From assembly GCA_010356995.1 (NCBI GenBank), contig ML996709.1, positions 76,606-140,605 of the forward strand: a stretch of DNA of 64,000 nucleotides, written 5' to 3'. The notes beneath the pieces were generated by a model that worked only from the letters and a program-made list of their open reading frames with translations, was not told the DNA's origin and did not search any database. A program made the translations under genes and the position numbers. How positions within the stretch are numbered: the first letter of the stretch is position 1; each line of letters begins with the position of its first letter. The DNA comes from Trichodelitschia bisporula (Eukaryota; Ascomycota; Dothideomycetes; Phaeotrichales; Phaeotrichaceae). Of this stretch, positions 30,394 through 42,200 are shown in pieces.

Positions 30394-31109
30394 TGTTGCG
30401 GTATGTGAGGGGGAGTTGTTGGAGGGAGGGGGTGGTGGTGATGTTGACACTGCTAGCTTCCAGCGGCGACGGTGAGGTTCGAAGATCCGTGAGAGTTGTC
30501 GTAAAAGGAGCCATAGGGCTGAAGCGGCTTGGCGTGTGGCTTGCTGTGCCGGGTAACTGGATTGGGATTGGCGTGATGATTGATTTGGACGGAGACGACA
30601 TGCGCACTTTGTTACAGTTGCATGATTGGATTCGAGAGGATTGTACATCCGTAGAGAGTTTGTTGCATAACGCTGTGCTAAGATGCATGCTTGTGGGCCG
30701 ATACACCTTTGCAGCCCGCAGTCATCCCGTGCTTCTGCCTCGATCATCCTCCAGCTTCCAGCTTGTTCTGGTGAACCTGTTCTCCACTTTGGTCACGTCC
30801 ATTGTCCTAAACCCTTATCGAAAGCAAGACCGTAGTTATGACATCCGCGGCTTTGTGGTTAGTTCGAATGTACTGGAGAGCAGCTGTTCCTGCTGGCGCG
30901 GACTTGGACGGACAATCAACAGCAGCAGCGGGACAAAGATAGACGAGGTACATTCAGCATCGCCGCCCCTTTGAAGTCAAACAAATGCCGATGTCTCGAC
31001 ACCGCTTAGCTAGAGAACAATCCCCTCCATCCATGAAAGACCATCGATCGAACAAACCCAACCCACAAAGAACGCCATCCTTGCACCCATATTCCACTCA
31101 TCACGCCGA
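30394..31109. other. Intergenic region
   Basis: No gene seen between the MAPR-like and Gtr2 genes. A 239-codon plus-strand frame at 30255-30974 mostly lies antisense to the MAPR-like exon and its leader and is not believed. Confidence 0.45.
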
Positions 31110-32434
31110 CTACCTCGAAAACACCCGATTCAGCGCCTCCTGAAACACCCTCACATTGTAATCAATCAGCGCCTTCCTCTCCGTCGCGCTATCCTCACCC
31201 ATAATGCAAATCAGCGCCAGGTACTTGTTAATCTCGCGCAAGTACAGGTAGTTATTCCCATGCTTCTCCATCGTGATCAAGCTCTCAGCGTCCTTGTTGC
31301 CGGAGTCGCCCACGGCACCTCCGTCATCAGCCTCGGCCGCAGCTTCGGCTTCGTCCCGCTCCCACCCGTAGATCTCGCTGATGTCGACGACGACGTCGAT
31401 GTAGTCGGAGCAAATCTCGTAGCTGCCGATGTCGGTCGGCGATGTATCCGTCGCAACATAGATCTTGCTCAGGACATCGAAGAGGTACGCCTTCTCGATA
31501 CGGCACGACGCGCAGAGAGCGTCAAGTAGCGCCTCCAGGCTGGGCAGCTCGGGGATAAGCTTTTGAATGACCTTGCTAAAGGCCTCGAAGATAGAGTGGT
31601 CGTAAATACTCGTCTGATAGAAGTTGACCGGCGCGTTTTCGAAGCCCGCATCGCATAGCTCGTCCTGCACCCGCTGCACAATGTCGCGGAACGTATCCGT
31701 ACGGTAATCCTCACTCAGCCCATCGACCTTGTGCACAAAGACCGCAATGATGATGCTCGGGTGGCTCTCCTGCAACCGCAAAATCGTGGTGTTGAGCCGC
31801 TGGATCGCATCGTAGTACTCGTCCTGCGCATCAATCACCCAAATCAGCGCACTGATGTCGCTGAAAATATCCTCGGTGTCGAAGGCCGGGTCGCTGTAAT
31901 CGATGTGCGCCGGCAGGTCCCAGACTTGGAAGTCCATGAAGGAGTGCATGCTTTCCTTGTGGATCCGGTGCGTGGTCTCGAGGTACAGCGTCTCGCTTGG
32001 TGCGAGCTTGTTGAAGACTACGCTGCTAATGGATGACTTGCCGCTCCTGTGCTCGTCAGCCCTGGTCCATACGGGTTCCCGGAATGCACACACCGACGCT
32101 GCCCCATGAGCAGCAGTCTCGGCTTCCCATCCCCCGTCTTCGTATTTGGTATCTTCCCCGTGTGATAGCGCTGCGGACTCGGCGGCCGGTCCGCGAATGG
32201 CAGGTCCTGTAGATATCGCTCCAGAGTCAGTCTCTTGCCGTGCCGGAAGCGGGACAGTGGTGCGTCGGGTGGTGCTTCAGGTACAGCAGCAGAAACGGAC
32301 GAGGAGCTCGCGGCGGGCTCGCCATGCGCTGTCGGGCCCGGCCGTTGAGTGTCAAACGTCCGGCTAGGCCCGGCATCTGCAGCACGCGCCGATGCACCCA
32401 GGCCCCCGGACCCGTCCCCGCGCTGATCGTCCAT
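31110..32434 (-). CDS. GTR2: Rag-type GTPase, Gtr2/RagC-RagD orthologue
   Basis: Model: exons 32094-32434 and 31110-32046, 425 residues; the 47-nt intron (donor GTGTGT, acceptor CACAG) falls inside the P-loop and restores GQRRSGKSSI (111-120). Other signatures: FQVWDLPAHIDYSDPAF for the switch II region, where Rag C-type proteins have DxPGQ-like sequence; the base-recognition motif HKVDGLSEDYR; and a C-terminal roadblock domain that dimerises with Gtr1/RagA. The N-terminal 100 residues are low-complexity and longer than in yeast Gtr2. Role: with Gtr1 in the EGO/Ragulator complex on the vacuole, signalling amino acids to TORC1. Start: the ATG at 32434 is the first in frame; upstream codons are open but begin with GTG only. 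Confidence 0.92.
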
Positions 32435-32582
32435 ATCAAAGCTCGGCAAACGTCTGCGGTAGACGGTGTTCACACAGCCAGCGTGCTCAAGCGCACAGCA
32501 GGTGCCATAGCTGGGTACATCGGGGTGACGACTTAAGGAAAGAGAGTGGATGCGGAGAGAGGATCGGGGGAGAGCTCGGCAC

Positions 32583-32609
32583 AGGAGACGCAGACGCAGA
32601 CGCAGACGC
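32583..32609 (+). repeat. Microsatellite (GACGCA)n
   Basis: About four perfect GACGCA units, followed by the variants GGCAAACGCAAACACAG. It lies about 150 bases upstream of the GTR2 start codon, in its leader or promoter. Confidence 0.85.
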
Positions 32610-32924
32610 AGGCAAACGCAAACACAGCCAACAGGTAGGTACAGTCAACAGCAGCAGCACCCGCCGCTCAAAAGGCACGCAACAAGTCCCCACGTCTCGC
32701 CCTTTGACCAGAGCACCGCACCCCGGCCACCGCTCGTCCGGCTCGACTCGCGCCTTCTCACTACCCCCCTCCCCCCACCTTCCCCCGCGCCTCCCGCTAC
32801 ACGCGGCTCCGGCCCGCGAGGCGCCTCCCTGTGCGTTACGACGCGGCACGGCCAGGCAGCCGTGCCTTATCGACGCGTGGCGACGGGGATTGGGGAGCAA
32901 GGTGTGACAGAGGGGTGGGTGGGG

Positions 32925-32963
32925 NNNNNNNNNNNNNNNNNNNNNNNNNNNNNNNNNNNNNNN
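32925..32963. other. Assembly gap (39 N)
   Basis: 39 undetermined bases between GGGTGGGG and GGGGATTGGGG. Both edges are G-rich, so a poly-G tract probably stopped the read, as other long G and C runs in this contig suggest. Confidence 0.95.
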
Positions 32964-35047
32964 GGGGATTGGGGAAGGAGGGGAGGGGGGACGTACAGTC
33001 ATGGCCATCGGTCTGGCTTATCCGCTCTCGAGCGAGCGCCGTTAGATGTCGCGGGAAGGGAGGGGAGTGATTGGGCGGAGGACAGCGGTGCGGGGGGTTG
33101 CGCGCAGAGGGGAGGGGTGAGGTTGAGTCGTAGCGCGCGATGGTGAGCGTCGCGTGGAAGCGCAAAGACTCGCGCCCGACTCAACGGCGCCCGCGTCGGC
33201 AACTCGGGCCAGAATGAAAAGGCCCGGTCCCGACTGCCCGCTCGCTAGGATAATTTCCCGTTTGCACGCAGGGCTGCCAATGAAAAAGGCGCTGCGAAAA
33301 AAAGCCGTCGGGACGCAGACGTTGCCCGCCACTGCTTGCCAGCCGCCCCGCCGGGATGTCACTGCTGCAGGGCCTGAGCAGTGAGGCGCCGCCGAGCGTT
33401 CCTCGCGTGTACCTTGGGTGCCCAGACTGAAGAGAATGCCTGTGGCGATCTTTGGGCATCAGCGATCGGCGGGCGCACAGCGGATGTCGTGTGCTCCACA
33501 AAGCGATCCCAACCACCATCTACGGTATCTCTCCCGTTACACAAACTCCATGGTCATATCAGATCCCTCCTAACACGCCTCGAGTCGTCCCGTCCCGTTT
33601 CAAGCCCGAGTGCATTACTCGTCCTCGCTCTACGTTCCTCGGCTCTGAATCGTAGGAGGGACTCGGGCCCTCCCGCACAGATCCAGAAGCGCCGTCGGGA
33701 TACAAGGCACCCATTCGACTCACACCGCCCGTTTGGTTGGGCGCAAGTGTGCGCTTGGTTAATCCGTGCGCCTGGTGCGTGGGTGGGGGCCTGCGCTGGT
33801 GTAAGTGGGATGGAGGGCGGTGAGAAGCTGGTCGGCTGGGACTGCGGAGGGCGGGGATGCGGATACTGGGGGAAAATGAAGGCAAAGGAGCTTTGGATCA
33901 CGATGGAGGAGTAGATGAGTACATTTTGGGGCAAGATCCCCCACCACTAATCGGGGTATCGTAGGGACGCGATCTCTTGACGATATGCTAAAACAAAGCC
34001 AGCAAGATAAAACGGGAGGTGAAGTACAAGCAAATAAGAATCAAAAACCCCTCATACCCCCACCCCCAACGGTCCGTCCCAATTAGGCCCTCAGTCGGAG
34101 CATCAAACTCTCCCGGAAGGTAGTGAGGGGGAATATCCCTTTAACAGTTGCCCCTGAAGAGACTCGAAAAACGCTCATAGCCAGGCTTGAAGTGATGGGA
34201 AAGGATTCACGACTGGTTTTGCTATCGTTCGACAGTGACATCCTCAGCCTACCAAAGGAATAAGGGCGCAATAACCGCAAATGCAAGCGGTATCAGCTCG
34301 GCAGTGCCGTACCTTCATATGGCAATGACCCACGCAATGAAGGAAGTAGGTCCGTATTGCCGCATATCATTCTTCAACTTGTGGACCCCTTCTAAAACTA
34401 CCTCGGCCTATTTTCACGTCCGGCTAATCACCCACTATGGCAGCAATGCTTGATCGTGGCTTCAGCCATCGTACGACTGCTGGATGTGCCATGTATAGGA
34501 AGTGGGAGAGATCAACACGGTGTGATAGACGACCCTCGTATTTATCGATCGCTTACCTCACCTGCTATAATCCATCCGGGTCAGCTCGGATGCTGTGCCA
34601 TTGATCGCTTATCACAAGGCTTCCGCAGTGCAACATCGCCGGATGCTGTCAGCTTCCGGCTGCTTAGATCAGAGTGCCCGCTAGACGCCGAAGTGCCACG
34701 GATGTGTTCTCATAGGAGAAATCCAATTCTAAGAGACAAAGGCTTCAATACGAGGAGAGGGAATAGTATGTGTCGCTTGGCGGTAATATGGTCCATCCGA
34801 ATCGCAAAGTCAAATGGGTTTCTGGCCTAAATTTAGTTTTAGCAGTTATAATCACAGCCGTCGGTCGCTGCCTTGTTCCTCGCCCACATCTCTATCTTAA
34901 CTCGGGTCGGATCAACATTCATCCGTGACACTCGTATCAGATGCCAGAGGACACTCACTAACAAGTCGAAAGCATGTAGCAACGTCAGTAATCCATCACC
35001 TTGTCAGCATCAATTGCTCCTCGCCAGCGAACCATGTACAGGCGATC

Positions 35048-35762
35048 ATGTACCACTTGATGAAAGGCCTCTACCTTTACGCTACCAGCAAAGAAGGTAC
35101 GCAAAACTCCGCCCCCCACGCGCCCTGCCTCCCTAACACCCACAGAATACTCCATCCTCCTCCTCGGCCTCGACAACGCGGGCAAAACCACGCTGCTCGA
35201 GCAAATCAAAGCCGCGCACTCCTCCCACGCACACCCTAATCTCAGAACCGTCCCCACAGTCGGACAGAACGTCTCGACTATCACCCTCCCAGACCTGTAC
35301 CTCAAGATCTGGGATGTAGGCGGGCAGCACAGCCTGCGCGGCCTGTGGCAGAGCTACTACGCGTCCTGTCACGCGATCGTATTCGTGATCGACAGCTCCG
35401 ACGTCGGTGATGCGGACATCAGCAAGCTCGCGGATCGTGGCGGAAGTTTGCGGGACGATGAGACAGGCCGGCTCGACGAATGCCGCCTAGTCCTTGAAGA
35501 CGTGCTGCAGCACGCAGACACGGAGGGCGTGCCGCTGCTCGTGTTGGCGAACAAGCAGGACCGGGAGGACTGCGTTGAGGTTGTAAGGATAAAGGAGGGA
35601 TTTGTGAGGCGCGTGTTTGAGGGGGAGAAGGGCTCGAGTTTACGTGATAGTCGCGTGCTGCCGTGTAGTGCGCTCACGGGCACGGGAGTTGAGGAGGCGG
35701 TGGAGTGGCTTTGCAGTCGCGTCAAGTGGAATAAGGAGAGTAGGCCGCCTGTGATGCGGTGA
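35048..35762 (+). CDS. ARL3: ARF-related small GTPase, Arl3/ARFRP1 type
   Basis: Model: exons 35048-35096 and 35146-35762, 221 residues; the intron has donor GTACGC, branch CCTAACACC and acceptor CACAG. MYHLMKGLYLYATSKEEYSI at the start is diagnostic of the Arl3/ARFRP1 group; there is no myristoylation glycine at position 2 (ARFRP1/Arl3 proteins are instead N-acetylated at the initial residues). GTPase motifs: GLDNAGKT (P-loop), PTVGQN (switch I), WDVGGQ (switch II), NKQD (base recognition) and CSALTGTG (C/SA motif). A 20-residue insert before the NKQD part (DVGDADISKLADRGGSLRDD) is longer than in animals. Role: recruits Arl1 and golgins at the trans-Golgi. Divergent from GTR2. Confidence 0.93.
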
Positions 35763-35904
35763 CTGGGATTTGGGATTTGGTATCTATGCTGCGCTGAACG
35801 AGACAACGACTTTTGGACCATTCGCCTTCCTGCGCCAGCCTAACAAAAAAGACAACCGAATCGACAGTACAATGAGCAGAACGCGAGCGCCAACCTTTTT
35901 CCAG

Positions 35905-36261
35905 TCAAGCCATATCCCGCGTCGCTATCCGGTCCTCGGCCGTCAAATCCGTCGAATCTCGTCGCGATTCTGGCGCCTCTCGGTAAGACCGTTTTCTTGA
36001 GCTCGCCACGGAGCTCGTTGCACTCGGTTGCTTCACGACCACCTCATACGGCGGCGGGTCGGTGTCGTAGATGCTCTGGGTGCCGTCGTGGCTGTGGGAC
36101 GTAGCGCGATGGAATCGGCGCTGGTTCTCACGCAACTCATTCTGACGCTTCATCTCCTCGAAGTGCTCTTCGAACTCGCGCTTATTCTCGTTGCGCGCGT
36201 TGAGGCGGCGGCGCATGCGTTCAGACACAAGGGCGCCGGCGCCGAGGATCAAGGAGGCCAT
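35905..36261 (-). CDS. Small conserved fungal protein, 118 aa
   Basis: Single-exon frame, start ATG 36261. Starts MASLILGAGALVSERMRRRL, then a charged helix (NENKREFEEHFEEMKRQNEL), then a serine-rich, basic tail containing the PPPYEV string (a PPxY motif, which Nedd4/Rsp5-type WW domains bind). The general pattern (short hydrophobic start, charged coil, PPPY) recurs in uncharacterised Pezizomycotina proteins. Converges with the Arl3-like gene, 142 bases apart. Function unknown. Confidence 0.62.
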   Translation of the reverse strand: MASLILGAGALVSERMRRRLNARNENKREFEEHFEEMKRQNELRENQRRFHRATSHSHDGTQSIYDTDPPPYEVVVKQPSATSSVASSRKRSYREAPESRRDSTDLTAEDRIATRDMA

Positions 36262-36619
36262 TGTTGCGGGGAGGGAGGAGAGTTTGAGAGGAGGGTGTGT
36301 GCGGATGGTTTTCCTGGTGTCATTGCGGGGCGTGGAGGGTGCGGGGAGGTTGTTTATAGCGGGGGAAGGGATGGAGTGTTCTGGTGAGGTGTTTGTGGTG
36401 CTGAAGTCATGTACGCGTCATCGCATGTCATCTTTCGAGTGGTCGGTCCATGTTTCGTGCGCGTGTGACTGGCTGCTGCCGTACCCCGCCGTTTCAGGGA
36501 TACCAGAGACCGCGGAACTTCAAATCATGCTTCGGTGATGATGCGCACGATGCCATTGCCCAAGTTCTCCGCATCCTGCTTCCGTTATCGGCCATCTTTT
36601 ACCTCTAAGCCATTTTATG

Positions 36620-37040
36620 GCCTTGATAATCTGGCTTACGCCATGAACGCAGTCATCCAATCATGTTGGCGATGATCATGTTGGCGATGGTCTCGTTGCA
36701 GCCTGTTGCCCTTCGAGATGGTGGCTTCATTTGATCAATCGTTCCCTCATCTTGTATCCGAAATATGGTCTTCGAAGGTCCACTTCGCTTGCACCAGGAG
36801 TATCAAGTACAAGAGTTTGGTCCTGATAATCCGGCTTGCGCGATTACCGCAGTGGTCCAATCAAGTTGACGATTATCATCTTGCAGCCTATTGCCCTTCG
36901 AGATCGGTGACTTCGTTTAGCGATCCGGCAACGGCTCCGGTAACATCTTCCCTGAATTTGGATTCCGGAACTTAGATTCGAAATATCATCCGCGTTAATT
37001 CATCTTCTTGCCAGCATCACAAGTATCAAGTACGAGAGCT
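36620..37040. repeat. Tandem duplication, two units of about 210 bp
   Basis: Unit one (36620-36829) and unit two (36830-37040) share CCTGATAAT(C)CGGCTT, GTCCAATCA(A/T)GTTG, TTGCAGCCTATTGCCCTTCGAGATGGTGACTTC-like text, TTCGAAATAT and TATCAAGTACAAGAG. Identity is moderate, with indels. Confidence 0.7.
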
Positions 37041-38446
37041 AACAGCCTCGCCGTAGAGAAATGCACCTGCTACGACAATCGCCGTACAACTTCCCAGCAT
37101 CCTCCAAACCCACCGTGACTCGCAGGGCGCACCGTGAACCAAGGCGCTACGGCAAAGATCCATGCGTTCCGTCCCGCCTACCCGTCTCCCCATCCCCCCT
37201 GTTGGTCCGGGCTCAGTTCCGCCTGATCTCCAGTCAGTGGGGAGAAAAAAGGAACCTCCCAATCGCAAAGTGCTCATTTCCTGCATCATACCCCTCTTTT
37301 GTCCCCAAGCTTTCCAGCCCTGGGAAGCTTCACCCCTCCTTCGCATCCTCCTGACTTCCTCAGGTTGCTGCGAGAGATTCGTGCTTCGTGAGAAAAGGGA
37401 CCAGACCCTTGATTCCCGTCCAGGTCCCCAGCCGTAGCGTGAGAAAACGGCGACGGGTACGGATTCTTTTGGATACGGTTGGAAACGCCACGCCGGCCTG
37501 AGGCATTGCATCTCAACCGATATCACCAGCGCATGCGCAATGGCGTAGCGGCCGACTCCGCTGCCCGCTGGTGCACGGCATAGACTTCAAATTGACGTAC
37601 GTACCCGCGCTCATGACAGGCGCCCGAGGGAGCTCGCATGTCCTCCGCAGGCGCTTCCAGCGGCAATTCGCGAACTCTCGTTTGAAAAAGCTGCAAGGCG
37701 ATATTAGCGACTGACGCTGGACAGATATCCGACTGCTCGCATCTATGCTCTGCGAGCTCGGTACGCCTGCTCACGTTCCCCCGCTGCTCATTTACGCCCT
37801 GTTCCTGTTCCTTGCCGTGCTGTGTCCTGTCCGTCCGTTTGACGCCGAGCCTGTGGGCGAGGGTGCTGTGTAGCTGTAGTCGAGGGGGGATCGCGGCTGT
37901 GCGTGTTATGCACTCGGCGTGGATTACCAGCCGCAGCCTTACTTACCCCTCTTCCCCGTGTCGTCTGGAAACGAACCTTCTACATCTCCAACTTGGTTTC
38001 TCGCTCAGCGCAGTCTGTTCGTCTTGATACCACGCCCACGCTTTTCCAGCATCGCCACATCGCCCTCATTTACGCTTCGCTCAGTATCGTCTGCTTCATT
38101 CGTTTCGTCTTCGGATCACTGCCTCTGGCAAGCCGCTATCTGCTTGCCGGGAGCCTCGCCACGGCCGGCGGATCTTCCCTCGCATTGGGAACCCACCACC
38201 CGACTTTCAGAGACCAAGTATCATTGCGGGACAGCCTCGAAACACAGCTTACTCCTTGAACCGAGCACTCAGTCCCATCAGCAGAGATTGACGAAAGCTT
38301 GCTGTCTGTCCGACCATTTCGCAACATTGCCCACTTCCCATTCTCTTAGAAATTCTCGATGTCCACAGCCTACGACAAAGTCTCCCATCGAGGGACAGTA
38401 GGACGTCAGGGGACCGAATAACGGAGGATTAGCGAGCCCCAATAAC

Positions 38447-38766
38447 AAGAACTTCTTACATATTTCGACGCGGGCCATTTCGTCGCCGCGTCGTGCTCAC
38501 GGAGAACATTAAGTCGCTGCTGGTGTCGTCTCGGCAAGCAACTCCGAAAGCTCTCAATCTTGCCCACTCCCAGATTTTTTTCGGGAACCGAAGGCGCCAG
38601 ATTTCAAAATTTGAAGGCATTGCTGCTTCGACCGCCATTCGGAACGATCGGCAAGAGCTTCTTACGTATTTCGACGCCGGTCAGTTCACCGCCGCGTCGT
38701 GCTCACGGAGAACATCAAGTCTCTGCTTGTATCGACTCAGCAAGCAGCTCCAAGAGCTCTCAATCT
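38447..38766. repeat. Direct repeat, two 114-bp copies 206 bp apart
   Basis: Copies at 38447-38560 and 38653-38766: AAGA(A/G)CTTCTTAC(A/G)TATTTCGACGC, then CCGCGTCGTGCTCACGGAGAACAT(T/C)AAGTC, then GCAAGCA(A/G)CTCC(G/A)A(A/G)AGCTCTCAATCT. Differences are almost all transitions. No coding sense found. Confidence 0.75.
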
Positions 38767-39273
38767 GTCAATTTTGACCGTCATCCGATATCCGCAGCAA
38801 GTCTTTGGCTCGCCTTCAGCGTCATCACTACGGTGCTAGACTTGGACAACTGCGATGGTTGGGAAACTTCGAATCGCGCAAAAGAAAGTATTCGAGTACG
38901 AGATCGGATCGTCCTTACTCGGCATTTCAGCACTTGTCGCGTTGCTTCAGGTTCGCATCATCAGTCTCGTAAGTTGAGCGTCTGGGCTTTCGTGTGCCAC
39001 ACCGCTGACGGTTAAGCGGCCTTTGAAGCAAAAACCGGCTAACATTGGCTGACCACCATATTCGAGTGAACGCTCACGCTCATCGCTCCCATCAACGCTG
39101 GACTTGGACCAGAGTCAGACACCTGCAAGCCTCAGGAGACCACAACCGCGCTCTGTTGAGTCAGCGTAACGCTTGAAAGCGCCCTACGGTTTCAGCCTGA
39201 TCTGGAACCACAGCCGCAAACGCCAATTACCCAAACCCTTGGACGAAAAGAAGCCTCCAAAATCAATTACACC

Positions 39274-42200
39274 ATGGCGACTGCTCGTCAAGCATTGTCG
39301 GCCAGCCCAACGCGCGCGAATACTAGCACGCCTCGTGGAAAGAGCCACCACGAGATCAACGCTATGATCAACAAGCTCAACGTCGAGTACGGCCTCGGTT
39401 TACCACTGCGAAACACGGAGTGGTCACCGCGTAAAGGCCTTCAGTCCCAAGAGGAGCGCTGCGTCGAATGCATAAAATTCCTCTTCTTCTCGTCCCATTC
39501 AGAGCTGTGTCGCAAACTCCAGGATTTCCGCAACGAGGCCGTCTATTTGCCGCCAGAACAGCGCTTGCCGTGTCTGATACGCCACTTGCGCACGGTGCAC
39601 CCCGGCGGCGGGCCGGTGCGTGAGGACAACCGGCGCGCGAAGACACCTATTTCGTCCTTTGGTGAGCGCTTGTCATCGGCGGGGCTCCTGCAGTTGAATC
39701 AGTCGTGGAAAAGCCCCACCCAAAACAGGAGTCCGGCCAAGAGTAATGTGCGCCGCGAGACCGAAATTACGGACGAGGACGAGGAGTTTGCGACTCCGCC
39801 GCAGTCACCGACTTTGATGGTACGTGAGGCCGCGGCGGTGAGGAGCGCGAGGAAGAGTGCCAAGCGCGCGTCGTCGAGTGCGTCGTCGCATAAACGTAGG
39901 TCCGATGGGGGCTTCACCGAGCATTCACCGAAACAGGCACGTGGCCTGGACGGCAAATACATCCCTACAATAGTTTCGGTGGGCAACGACACATCACCAA
40001 AATACACGACAGCTCGGCAATCGGATATAAGTAGCGCCAGCAACGATGCTATCTATATATCCGCACAAGGCAGTGCGAGGCCTTCCAGCTCCGGGCTCCT
40101 CAGCTCCGTTAGCTCTGATTTCAGAGCACAACTCATCCGCCTGGCCCAGGCAGGGCCGCTCAGCACCGATCTGCTCAGCCTTGTGAGCTCCGACTTTAGG
40201 GAGCTACTCGTCAGCGCGGTACCGCCGCCGCCGCCGCCGCCATTCGATTTCAGGAGGGAGGTAACTCCGGTCGCCCCTGTGCCGGAGCAGACTCCATCCC
40301 CACAGAAGCGCACCAAGCATGTCCAGGTCCGGGACTTTCCCAGCCAGGGCCTCTGCTTCGACGACCCCCAGACGCCCCAGACGGCCTACATCTCGACGAG
40401 GGTCCGCCTCGAGCTGACCCGGTTGGCCTTGCACAACAAGGTCGCGCTGGCCAAGCTGCTCCCGGGCGCACCGGGAGACATGGACACCTACGCGAAGATG
40501 TGGCAATTCCTTGAGGGCAAGGCCGAGAGCTTCGGCCTGAAGCTGCCTCAGAAGGGGAATGCGCGAGCATATGAGCAGGCGAAACCAGGGCAGTTCGAGG
40601 GGGTTACGCTCAAGGGCAAGATGTCATTTGCCGGTGAGAAGGGCCCACTTTGCGAATTGACCGTGGATGCCATCGAGCTGGAGAAGTCATGTCGCTTCCA
40701 GCGCGCATTTGGCTGCGACCGATTCTTCTATCTGCTGGTGCCGCAGTTCGACCAGCCGCCCGAACGCCTCAAGAGTCAGCGCCAGAACCTCAAGGAGGCA
40801 TTCTTGGAATGGCTCCATGGGAGAAGGTATATCCTGGGCCGGACTTGGGAGGCGGTGCACGTCGAGGTCTACAAGAACTCGAAGGTCAGCAAGTTCGGCC
40901 CTGCAACACCAAAGATGAAGTACGGGTATCGTGTCGTTCTCTTCGCGACCAAGGGGCCGGGACTGCAGAACAAGTCCGTTGACGACCTCGTCAACTGGTT
41001 CATGCCGCTGGACCGGAACTTACACCTTCCCTTTACCAAGGCATTTGCGCGCCTCGAACTGGGCTTCTCCCGCACCACCCCGACCATAGTGTTCGACAAG
41101 CCCGCCGGTCAGGTCCGGGACGTCCCGGATATCATGGCGAGCTATGCCATTCCGGAGGCTCGGGACTTTGACGATCCGAACCTGGATTGGTCGCCAATAT
41201 ACGGTTCTCGCGACATCAAGCAGGTATCCATGAATGACGGCTGTTCCCGCATTTCTCTCGGGGCGTGCCGGCTGATTTGGGCGAAGCTCGGCATGACCGG
41301 CCCACTGCCCAGCGTGATGCAAGCTCGCATCAACGGCGCCAAGGGCGTATGGATTCGGAGTGCCCCGGCGGACTCGACTTCGCCTGATCATCTCGACATC
41401 TGGATTGAGATCAACGAGAGCCAGCGCAAGTTTAAGCCGCACCCCGAGGATGACGACCCTGACAAGTTTGATCCGAATCGGTGGACGTTCGAGACTGTCA
41501 CTTGGGAGCGTAGCGCCCTGCCGTCTAATCTGTACGTTGGCTTCCTCCCGATCTTCGAGGAGCGTGGCGTGCCACACTCTGCTATCGAGGGCCTGATGAA
41601 TGGGCTCTTGAATATCGATCGTCAGGAGCTTCTCTCCGCCATCAAGGACCCTGCCGCCCTGCGCTGCTGGTTGGGCAAGAACTTTTCGCTGATGGAAGAG
41701 AAAACCCGCGCAGGCTCCGCGCAAATGCAGTCCGGCTGGCCCTCAACCTATCTCGAGCGGCTCATCCTGCTCCTGGAGTCCGGATTCGTGCCAGGACAGA
41801 ACCTAGTTATCGGCGACCTGGTCATCAAAAACGCGGAAATTTACTTTGCTCGCGCCCTGGAGAGCCTGGGCGTGCGGCTCGCTCGCTCTACCAATGTGAT
41901 CGGTATCGCCGATCCGACGGGGACGCTCCTCCCAGGCGAGATCCACCTTGGCTTCTCAGAGCCGTGGAGCGGGGACGAAGACTACTACTCCTTCCTCAAC
42001 GGCCGGGAGGTGCTCGTCGCGCGCCACCCGACCCTTCGTAGTGCAGACATCCAGAAAGTCCGCACCGTGCATCGCCCCGAACTCGCCTATCTCACAAACG
42101 TTGTTGTCTTCCCATCTACGGGGTGCATCCCGCTCGCTTCCAAACTGCAAGGCGGCGACTACGACGGCGACAACTTCTGGATCTGCTGGGAGCCGGCACT

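Larger units (their letters stand above)
32435..35047. other. Intergenic region with assembly gap
   Basis: No convincing gene. It contains the hexanucleotide repeat at 32583-32609, 39 unknown bases at 32925-32963 and the divergent promoters of GTR2 and the Arl3-like gene. Plus-strand frames of 120-198 codons are short, unsupported by intron signals and cross the gap. The region 33990-34860 shows nothing I can name. Confidence 0.4.
36262..39273. other. Gene-free region of 3 kb with two direct duplications
   Basis: No gene seen. Contains a tandem duplication at 36620-37040 and a spaced direct repeat at 38447-38766, listed separately, and the promoter of the RdRP gene. Confidence 0.45.

Noticed and set aside
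32391-33146. Plus-strand frames of 171 and 198 codons near the gap
   Set aside because: They run through microsatellite and 39 unknown bases and partly lie antisense to GTR2.
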